Part shown: positions 56,233 to 64,000 of the stretch, piece by piece | How positions within the stretch are numbered: position 1 is the first letter of the stretch | Layout: each line of letters opens with the position of its first letter | From: Eublepharis macularius | Lineage: Eukaryota > Chordata > Lepidosauria > Squamata > Eublepharidae | Assembly: GCF_028583425.1 (NCBI RefSeq) | Contig: NC_072801.1 | Location: 10,808,001-10,872,000 of the forward strand | Direction: 5' to 3' | Length of the DNA stretch: 64,000 nt | Notes under the pieces: model-generated | The model's database searches: none | Told to the model about the DNA's origin: nothing | Seen by the model: the letters and a program-made list of their open reading frames with translations, nothing else | Made by a program: the position numbers and the translations under genes

Positions 56233-56710
56233 CGAATGGTGTGCAAGTTAATCAGAAAAATCCGCTTGCCTCTCTTTGTGCAGGTCCCTGCTTGGAGTAG
56301 GGGCCCTCTTGTTATAACAAAGAACCCTTCCACCCCCTCTCTTTAAGGGAGTTACCTTCCCTGAGGCGAAAAGATTGGCTCCCTCCTCAGGTTTCAGCGC
56401 TTTTGCCAGATGGTCTGCCTTTCCTCCCCGCTTCCTCTAGTAGGTGGGGGGTGGAGTAGGGCTCTCCCAAGCGTGGCCCCCCATTTCTGGTGTTCGCTGT
56501 TGCTAAGGGTCAAAGAGGTAATGATGAGGCAGAACCTAGTTAGCACCCGTACCCCTCGTGCGTCCTCTGTGTGGTCCGGCCCGGTAGAAGCTGATGGCTC
56601 TGCTGGGGGACTTGGAGTGACGCTTGAAATAAGGTCTGCCCTGATTCGTCCAAGGAGCGGGCCAGCGTAGACAGTCCTCCCCTCTATTTTATCCTTGCCC
56701 TACGTTGCAG
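56233..56710. other. FSCN1 intron 1, GC-richer stretch before the candidate exon
   Basis: Contains no recognisable repeat; it ends in a strong polypyrimidine tract (TCCTCCCCTCTATTTTATCC) leading to TTGCAG. Confidence 0.4.
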
Positions 56711-56812
56711 CTGAGTCTGAGGGGGGCAAGAGCAACTGCCCCAATGTCAGCAGCAGCCTCATGACTGAGAACCAGGTGTGCTCCTTGGAGGAGAAGGGTC
56801 AGATCAAAAAAT
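56711..56812 (+). CDS. Candidate cassette exon in FSCN1 intron 1
   Basis: A 102-nt segment lies between a strong acceptor (pyrimidine tract, then ACGTTGCAG) and a donor (AAAAAAT|GTAAGG). The frame beginning at 56,713 is open for all 33 complete codons (ESEGGKSNCPNVSSSLMTEN, then QVCSLEEKGQIKK). About four fifths of its third positions are G or C. The segment is 34 codon lengths, phase 1 at both ends, and its first two bases complete an Ala codon with the final G of FSCN1 exon 1. It does not match the canonical fascin exon 2 as I know it. It could be an optional exon, an exon of an unrecognised gene, a retropseudogene piece, or chance. The CDS label is tentative. Confidence 0.35.
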
Positions 56813-57925
56813 GTAAGGCATTGTCTATATTTTCCTAAGTTTTCAGAGTGTCGGGGTTGAGATGGCAGGCTTAGAGCACTGTACATACAACCTGCTTGGG
56901 CACAGACTGTGCTGGGGTATGCATAAGTACTTCCCAGGAGTACCCGGTCACGGCGCCACTGGGGGCCACGGTGGGCGTGTGGGTGCTGCTGCTGTTTAGT
57001 GGGGGTGGTGGGCATGTTTTCATTCCTTCCTCTGTGCAGATTCCCTGTATGTGGTGGCCAAAATGTATGGAGTATTCTCTCTCTCCTTAAAATGAAACTC
57101 TGTCTCCTGCGTTCTAAGCCCCGGTTTGTCCAAACTATGGTTGAAGGCTTGAAGTCACCTGAGCGGTCTGAAGAAGTAAACGTGAAGTGGGATATAAATG
57201 TGAAGTGGGATGAAGTAAACATGAAGTGGGATTATCTATGGGTATAGGCATGCCTGCTTAGTGGAGTGCTCTATTGAATGTTGGAGGGGTGGGGTGGGTG
57301 GCTCGGTTGGTTGGTTGGTTGGTGGTAAAGCTTCCCAGGTTAAGACTTGCTCCATGTTAAGGCTGTACATTCTGGCTTGTGAGCTCCCAGGAAGCAACAG
57401 GTGGCTGCCAGAGGCTGCAAGCTGAGGCCCAATTATTTCTGTTCTGCAATAAACAAGGCATCAAGCAGCAACAATAACTGTATTATCCGCATGAGCGTAC
57501 AGCTGGCTCAACATTGGCACCAAGGTATGTGCCCGTGCTGCAGGAGCTGTGATGTGAGGAATGCATTGGGAGGCCTCCAGAAGTGCAAAACCTGCTTCTT
57601 TTAAGGATTGTGTGACAATTGCTAGGCGTCGGAAGTACTGAGGAAGTATGTAAAATAGCCTGACAACTGCAGCGAACATTGGTCCAAAATGTTAAAGTTG
57701 GGCTGCCAAGGGGAATAACAGCAGCCCCCTCTGCATCCTCTCTTGGATGTCTGTTGTCTACATTCTGCATTGACCCCCAGGGCTTTCACAACAGGTGTTT
57801 CAGTGTACAAGGGTGTTTGAAAATGCAGAAAATATGTCCTTGCAAATGCTTCCTGGACGTTCTTTTGTGCTGTTGATGTGAAGCAGTTTGGAGAACCTGC
57901 TTTCTCTTTCCCTCCAGTGGCTGCA
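56813..57925. other. FSCN1 intron 1, no further exon seen
   Basis: Contains a short degenerate tandem (GTGAAGTGGGAT x3, about 57,180-57,232) and a TTGG run near 57,308; nothing else. Confidence 0.4.
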
Positions 57926-57929
57926 GGAC

Positions 57930-58424
57930 AATGGCTGCTGTAACACAGTGGCGAAGTGGCTTTGCTACAAATCAGCACTCTAGTGGTTCGAATCCCACTG
58001 CTGCCCTGAGCTCAGTAGGTGGCCTTGAGTAAGCCACTTCTCTCTGCCCCAGCTCCCTGGCTGTATTGTGGGGATAAGAATAACACTCAGGCCTTTTTTT
58101 CGGCTGGAACGCGGGGGAACGGAGTTCCGGAACCTCTTGAAAATGGTCACGTGGCTGGTGGCCCCGCCCCCTGATCTCCAGACAGAGGGGAGTTTAGATT
58201 GCCCTCCGCAACACGGAGGGCAATCTAAACTCTCCTCTGTCTGGAGATCGGGGCGGGGCCACCAGCCATGTGACCATTTTCTCCAAGGGCAACCCACTGA
58301 GTTCTATCACCTCTTTTCCCAGGAAAAAAAAGGCCTGATAACACTAACTTGTTCACCGCTCTGAGTGGGGCACTAATCTGCCTAGAAGAGTGGTGTGTAT
58401 ATAAGAGCAGTTGTTTAAAGGTCT
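57930..58424 (+). repeat. tRNA-headed SINE split by a hAT-like MITE
   Basis: The left part (57,930-58,087) has the GGTTCGAATCCCACTGCTGCC box and GGTGGCCTTGAGTAAGCCAC. The right part (58,337-58,424) continues CACTAACTTGTTCACCGCTC to the GTGTATATAAGAGCAGTTG tail. The break falls exactly at the 8-bp duplication of the inserted MITE. Confidence 0.85.
58088..58336. mobile_element. hAT-like palindromic MITE, family A copy 10
   Basis: A 249-bp short-subfamily copy with the exact 8-bp duplication ATAACACT (58,080-58,087 and 58,337-58,344). Its ends are CAGGCCTTTTTTTCGGCTGG and AGGAAAAAAAGGCCTG. The central turn is short (CCCTCCGCAACACGGAGGG). Confidence 0.95.
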
Positions 58425-58425
58425 C

Positions 58426-59425
58426 TCAGCCAAGGTTCCTGTTGCATTGTCCATCCTCTCTCTCCAAGCCCCAGTAGGGTCTCGTATCTTTCTAGACACC
58501 TCCTGCCTTCTTCTAGTGACCAGTTCGAAATCAGTGACTGCATTGCTTTTTGTTGGCTCCTTATTTTCTGAGTCAATTTGGTCACTATTCTCTAGCTGGC
58601 CCTTGTGCTAATGCATACCAGTTGGGTCTCCCCGGCTGTGTTTCCAATCTTCTCTTGTCCCAGTAGAATACAGAGACTCAACTGTGCTGTGGGTTCCCTC
58701 TGGGAGGCAACTCGCGGTGCATCTGCAGCTGGGTGTCCTGGAACAAATTAATTTCCCTTGTGTTGCTGCCAGGGAGTTGTCATGGCGTATCCCCTAAGAT
58801 TCTGCTCTGGAATCGATCTATAGGATTTGGTTTGGGCTGTCAGAGAAGTGCATAGAGCTGCAAGCGGGAACTGGATTCTGGAAAGGGTCGTTCTGCTGCT
58901 GTGTTCTCCCTGGTTCTGTGGGGCTTCTTTGCTAAATCAACAGCTGTACGACTCTCTGCCTTCAGGGAGGCCTTTCTTTTTCTATGCAGAGGGCTTGGCA
59001 AAGTGTTCTTAGGTGATTAGGTATGGCTCTTGCTTGGCCTTTCAGCCCTGCTGTCATGCCATATGCACCCTAGGATACAGAAAGACCTGCTGCTGTGTGC
59101 CTAGCAGGGACAGATCTGAAAGAGAAGGCAGTTTGCTTTCCAGGGAAACTTGTCTGCTATTAACTCTTGATCACTTTGTGTTGCAGAGGACCAAATATAT
59201 CTTGCAAACTGAAAGCAACTTCCTAAGCTGTTGAAAATCACTATCCAAGTTGAAACCCCAAACCCTGATAGTCCAGTGGACTCTTGGCCTAACCAGTCAG
59301 ACTGTGGTGATAGTGGTCTTGTGGATCACATGGGGGGAAACAGTGGGCCCATTCAGTGCCCCTCCCTTTCAGTTCTGGGCCAATTGCATCTCAGGATATT
59401 CAGTTCAGATGTAAGTAGTAGAGGT
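58426..59425. other. FSCN1 intron 1, no exon seen
   Basis: No identifiable feature. Confidence 0.4.
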
Positions 59426-59742
59426 GGACGCAAACCGAAATACAAACCAAAGTTCATCATGAACTGGGGCGGTTCATGGGAGCTTATTTCTCATGAACAG
59501 TGATGAATTTTAGTCCAGTTCATTTGGGTCGTATTTCGGTTCATCACTGCAGACAGCCTGGCACCGATAAATCAGTTTCCTAGGCAATGGGGGGAATGGG
59601 CTCTCTTCAGGCCTTTTGCTGACCCAGAAGTGACATTTTCACGAACCGGTTTGCAAACTGGGGCAAGTTCATGAAAGTTTGTGGTTCATGAAACGTGACA
59701 AACCACGAACGCCACGGTTCAGAATCTTCCCGGTTCGTGCCC
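59426..59742. mobile_element. Probable hAT-like element, GAGGTGGACGCAAACCG ends
   Basis: GAGGTGGACGCAAACCGAAA at the left roughly pairs with CCGGTTCGTGCCCATCTC at the right. The interior is full of GGTTCATGAA/TTCATGAAC words. The target duplication is unclear. Non-coding. Confidence 0.5.
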
Positions 59743-59830
59743 ATCTCTGGTAGGTTGTAATGTTGCCATTGGGAGCCCTTGGGCATGGCAGAAATACCAA
59801 AAAGTGTCAGTCTTCCCACAGAGCTTCAAC

Positions 59831-60151
59831 CAGGGCTTTTTTTCAGCAGGAACACAGTGGAACGGAGTTCCGGCACCTCTTGAAAATGGTCACATGGCCG
59901 GCGGCCCCGCCCCCTGATCTCCAGACAGAGGGGGGTTTAGATCGCCCTATGCGCCAGCCATGTGACTATTTTTGCTGAGGGCGATTTAAACTTAACTCCC
60001 CCCTTGTGACGTCATTGTGCAGTCCTGGGAGCGTGCGCGCACTTTGCACACATGCATGTGGTACCAGGGGCACCACCTCCCGCCATCAGTTGCCCCCTGT
60101 GCTGGCCACCCACTGAGTTCCACCACCTCCTTTCCCAGAAAAAAAGCCCTG
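59831..60151. mobile_element. hAT-like palindromic MITE, family A copy 11, core deleted
   Basis: A 321-bp copy. Flanks GCTTCAAC (59,823-59,830) and GCTTCAGC (60,152-60,159) match 7 of 8. The second half of the core palindrome is missing: GATCGCCCTATGCGCCAGCC jumps directly to the GTGACTATTTTTGC arm. The long-subfamily GTGCGCGCACTTTGC segment is kept. Confidence 0.85.
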
Positions 60152-60159
60152 GCTTCAGC

Positions 60160-60645
60160 TAACATCTTGCTGAAATCTGTGAAGACAGGTTGCTGCCTCC
60201 TCCTCCTCCTCCCTTTCTTGCTGCTTTTTCTTTTCTCTTTTTAATTACTGCTCATTGTAAGGATACCAGACGGGAAGTCACGTGACTTCTCTCAAGGCTC
60301 TGCCTGACCTTGACAAAGCTGGTAATTACAGTCTGATAGCAGCCCTGTGATCTGCAGAGAGCTCGAGGGGATCCAGCTCCTGGAAAGATGTGCTGTTGAA
60401 CGAAAGACAATGCTCCTGCCAGACGTGGAGGTTGTGGGGATGCGGCCAGAAAGGCTGGACCCTGAGCATTGTCTCCCCTGGCCTAACAGCCTCAGCTTCT
60501 GAGAACTAGCCATGTTCTTGATAGAGTAGCACCTGCAGTTTCTCCCCGTACATAGTATCATGTGCCTTGACATCACTGTGCTTCACAAAGTTTGAACCAG
60601 TATGTATATGGTCTGCAGAAGAGCATCCCTCCTTGCTTGCAGGGT
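60160..60645. other. FSCN1 intron 1, no exon seen
   Basis: No identifiable feature apart from a CTC run near 60,200. Confidence 0.35.
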
Positions 60646-60650
60646 ACCAG

Positions 60651-61179
60651 GGCTATTTTCACACGTCTAATTTTTCTGCTAATTTTGCGTCAGTTGTGAT
60701 CCTGCTATCACGACGCACCATTCACATTACCTTGACTTGTGCTGCTTCGTTGCACTTCCAGAAGTTCACATTCCGCAGAAAAGGCGCAATTATGGGCCGT
60801 GGATGAGCTCACGTCCCAGTTGGCGAAAGCACCTGCCCGCCCATTTTGCCTTTTTTTTGTTTTTGGCATCACTGTTGCCAGGAGCCCACAAAGGCTGTTA
60901 GGATTCCTGGTCGTGGGCAGGAAAATATCTTCCTAGGGTGCAGAAAATGAAAAAGGAGGAGGGGTTGAGTGGGAGAAGCGTTTCCAAGTGTTCTCGTGCA
61001 GGCGAAAAAAGCTCTACACAGCGGAATAAACGGGAAATCTGCATTCTCAAAGGAAGTGCAGCGATTACGGGAGGATGACAGGTTTTCCTGGGTGGATTAC
61101 AAGGATGTGTGAACAACTATGAGTATAGCAGAACAATTGCGATACTATGGCGCTATAATAAGGATGTGTGAAAATGGCC
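60651..61179. mobile_element. Harbinger-like element, GGCYATTTTCACAC ends
   Basis: GGCTATTTTCACACGTCTAA at the left and GGATGTGTGAAAATGGCC at the right form ~17-bp inverted ends around 529 bp. The inner sequence has further matching words (TTCGTTGCACTTCC and GGAAGTGCAGCGATTACG). The 3-bp flanks are CAG and TAG. Non-coding. Confidence 0.6.
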
Positions 61180-62502
61180 TAGGTCTGGGCTGCTTGGTCA
61201 GTACCACTCCAAAATCCTGAAATCTCCCCCTCAGCAGCAGTCATTGGGATACTTCCACAGGAGAAAGAAGATAGTTTGTACCCAGAATTTGAATTTCCAG
61301 AGAAGAGACCTATTTCATATTATAGCGTGGAGTTCATAATGAGCATGTACGTGCACTACTGAAGATCAGTATTTTCAAAGTTTGTAGAGAAAGGACCTTA
61401 GGAGTTACTCTGGGGAAACCCTCCCTCCTCCTGGCTGAGTATTTTAAAATGCCTCTAGATCAGAGGGCCCTGGTGACTGACTGCCTTCCTTTTAGTCTGC
61501 TGTGCAATGCAGTATACGTCGGAAAGCTTAAAACTGCTGTCCAAAAAAGCGGCGGCAGGAAATGAGGCGCCATCCATAAAAAGGATGACAGACGTGGCGT
61601 AGATCCTGTAAAGTGTGTGATAGAGCTAGGAAGCGAGGGATGTTGAATGAGCAACTCGTATACTGCATTACAGACCAATCAAAGAGGAAGCTGGGAACTG
61701 CCAGTCTGCACATATTTTGAATGTTACTGTAAGTAAGTGGAGCAGAGTTGGATGTGGTCAAATCACGTAACTCGAGGACAAGGCTACAAAGCCCCGAGGC
61801 AAAATATGCAGCAGACCAGGAGTTCTGTTGGACTGTGCTGCTACCATGTACCTACTGCTGTGTAGGAGAACTTCTAGTGCAATTGGGTCTCCTCTTTACT
61901 GAGGAGAGAGGATTGAGCATGTGGAACCCCATTTTTAGCCAAAGCAGCAGGGAGCTCCAGCAAGCAACCAATGTCTGTTTTTTGCATGATTTTGACTCTA
62001 CTTTTCAGTCTCAGTTTTCAGTGCTTTGAATTGCTGCAGCACTGGAGTTTCAGCTGCATTCTTTTCTGATGTGTCTATGTAATCCAATTCCTCGAATGGA
62101 CTGGGGGTTGTAATAACTCTTTGCTAGTCTTGGTCTCTTCTCCCCCCCCCAACCCCAGACCCCACTTGAGTTTGTTCCCATGTTCTGTAAACCAAGTGTT
62201 CCTCAAACTGAGTTGAAGGCATGCTTCATTCTTGCGCCCCAAAGTCTTTGGTGTATATGGCAGTATCCTGCCCTGAGAACAGCTCACCTATACCTCTGCG
62301 TGAGTTACTTTCTGGGTTTGCTTCTTGACAGGCAGGAGCAAGCCCAGAGCGGTGAGACACGATGAATAGACAGCCACCTCTGGGAGACATGCATCATTCT
62401 TCTGCATCTCTACGTGGGGAAATGGCCGATCTGGTTACACGCAGGGCAGAGATGAACCAGTCTCCACTGCCGGGCGGGGGGGAGGTAATTCTGACTGGAA
62501 AT
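61180..62502. other. FSCN1 intron 1, no exon seen
   Basis: No identifiable feature. Confidence 0.4.
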
Positions 62503-62756
62503 AGATCCAGAGAAGTTAACTGTGTTAGTCTGTAGTTGCAAAATAGTAAAGAGTCCAGTAGAACTTTAAGACTAACGAGCTTTATTGTAGCATAAGCTTT
62601 CGAGAACCACAGCTCTCTCCATCAAATGCATTGATGCATCTGACAAAAAGTGCTGTGGTTCCCGAAAGCTTATGCTACAATAAAGTTGCATCTGACAAGG
62701 AGAGCTGTGGTTCTCAAAAGCTTATGCTACAATAAAGTTGGTTAGTTTTAGAGGTA
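62503..62756. mobile_element. Penelope-like repeat, tandem copy abutting a CR1
   Basis: Inverted arm, then two direct units (CTGACAAAAAGTGCTGTGG at about 62,640 and CTGACAAGGAGAGCTGTGG at about 62,691) with CTTATGCTACAATAAAGTTG between them. The final arm is cut off at GTTTTAGAGGT, where the CR1 3' end begins. Confidence 0.8.
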
Positions 62757-64000
62757 TCATAGAATCGTAGAGTTGGAAGGGGCCATACAGACCATCAAGT
62801 CCAACCCCCTGCCCAGTGCAGGATCAGCCTAAAGCATCTCTGACAAATATTCGTCCAGCCTCTTCTTGAAAACTGTCAGTGAAGGGGAGCTCACCACCTC
62901 CCTAGGCAGTTGATTCCACTTTTGAACTACTCTGACCGTGAAAAAGTTCTTGCTAATATCCAACTGGTACCTTTGCGCATGTAATTTAAGCCCATTGTTT
63001 CGGGTGCTACCCTCTGCTGCCAACTGGAACAGCTCCCTGCCCTCCTCCAAATGACAGCCTTTCAAATACTTAAAGAGAGCAATCATGTCCGCCCTCAATC
63101 TCCTCTTCTCCAAACTAAACATTCCCAAGGCCCTCAGCCTTTCCTCGTAGGGCTCAGTCTCCAGATCCCTGATCATCCTCGTCGCTCTCCTCTGCACCCT
63201 CTCCATCTTGTCCACATCCTTTTTGAAGCGAGGCTTCCAGAACTGCACACAGTACTCCAGATGCGGCCTGACCAAGGCAGTATAGAGAGGGGCTATGACC
63301 TGTGATTTCAACGCTATGGCCCCTTTGCTACAACTCAGGATTGAATTGGCGGTTTTTTGCCACCACATCACACTGACTGCTCATATTTAGTTTACAGTCC
63401 ACTCTTACCCCAAGATCTTTCACATATACTTCCCAGAAGTGTATCCCCCCCATCCAGTATTTGTGCTTCCCATTTTTGTGGCCCAGATGTAATACTGTGC
63501 ACTTGTCTTTGTTGAATTGCATCCTATTCACAGCTGCCCACTTCTCCAGAGTATTCAGGTCTTGTTGAATTTTAATTCTATCTTCTTGGATGTTTGCTAC
63601 TCCTCCCAATTTGGTATCATCAGCAAATTTAATGAGCAGCCCTTCCACTCCTTCATCCAGATCATTGATAAAAATATTGAAAACTACTGGGCCCAAAACC
63701 GAGCCCTGTGGCACCCCGCTGGACACCTCCCTCCAATCTGATGAAATGCCGTTGACCACCACTCTTTGGGTGCGGTCCTCTAACCAGTTCCCTATCCACC
63801 AAACTGTCCTATAGTCCAGTCCACAGTCTTCCAGTTTGCCCATCAGAATGTCATGACCTGACCTTAGAATCAGAATATCTGACCTTATCAGAAGCTTTAC
63901 TGAAATCCAGATAAATCACGTCAACAGAGTGATTTATTGATCAAAGAAGGAAACCAGGTTGGTCTGGCAAGATCTGTTAGAAACAAAACCATGCTGACTT
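62757..64000 (-). mobile_element. CR1 LINE, antisense, continuing past the window
   Basis: The 3' terminus (ATCATAGAATCGTAGAGTTG-type) is at the left edge and the 5' part runs off the right edge. It is the longest LINE coding remnant in FSCN1 intron 1. Confidence 0.92.
62829..63900 (-). pseudogene. CR1 ORF2 reverse-transcriptase remnant
   Basis: The frame 63,843-63,328 carries the reverse-transcriptase region: GVPQGSVLGPVVFNIFINDL, then FADDTKLGG (about 63,627-63,601). The frame 63,371-62,829 carries the C-terminal domain ([47 protein letters not shown]). A frameshift between about 63,330 and 63,370 and disrupted sequence above 63,844 show it is inactive. Function when intact: target-primed reverse transcription of CR1 RNA. 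Confidence 0.9.

Noticed and set aside
56689..57222. 177-codon minus-strand frame in intron 1
   Set aside because: It overlaps the candidate exon on the other strand and a GTGAAGTGGGAT tandem; the composition looks random.

Overview
This is vertebrate nuclear DNA, most likely from a squamate reptile (lizard or gecko type). The one recognisable host gene is FSCN1 (fascin-1): its promoter and first coding exon lie at about 47.2-48.4 kb on the + strand. The rest is intergenic or intronic DNA full of interspersed repeats: CR1, L2-clade and L1 LINEs, tRNA-headed SINEs, many small hAT-like and Harbinger-like palindromic DNA elements, and a retroposed Penelope-like family. That mixture is typical of squamates. 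No bacterial-style operon, CRISPR array, viral gene or RNA gene was found.

Layout. Bases 1-47.1 kb are upstream intergenic DNA without a supportable host exon. They hold repeats, a degraded 4.4-kb L2-clade LINE (36.8-41.2 kb) sitting inside a 47-bp minisatellite, a second antisense L2 fragment (34-35.5 kb), a 5'-truncated L1 (12.7-13.3 kb), a CR1 fragment (28.9-29.5 kb) and two CTCF-like motifs. Bases 47.2-48.44 kb hold a TATA box, a CpG- and GGA-rich leader, an ATT/AAT microsatellite hairpin, a Kozak ATG and FSCN1 coding exon 1 (274 codons plus 1 nt, ending at a GTAAGC donor). Bases 48,441-64,000 are FSCN1 intron 1; the canonical exon 2 was not seen. The last 1.2 kb is an antisense CR1 that runs off the window.

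Most insertions can be delimited by their target-site duplications (TSDs). hAT-like elements have 8-bp TSDs, short palindromic elements have 3-bp TSDs (TTA, ATT, AGT, CTG), and the Penelope-like and LINE copies have 9-18-bp TSDs. This gives several readable nesting histories.

The most interesting leads are a 102-nt open, GC3-rich, well-bordered candidate cassette exon in FSCN1 intron 1 (56,711-56,812) whose phase fits the exon-1 donor; a degenerate hammerhead-ribozyme-like core in the Penelope-like family; and several extreme palindromes (192 bp near-perfect; 336 bp with 95-bp arms).
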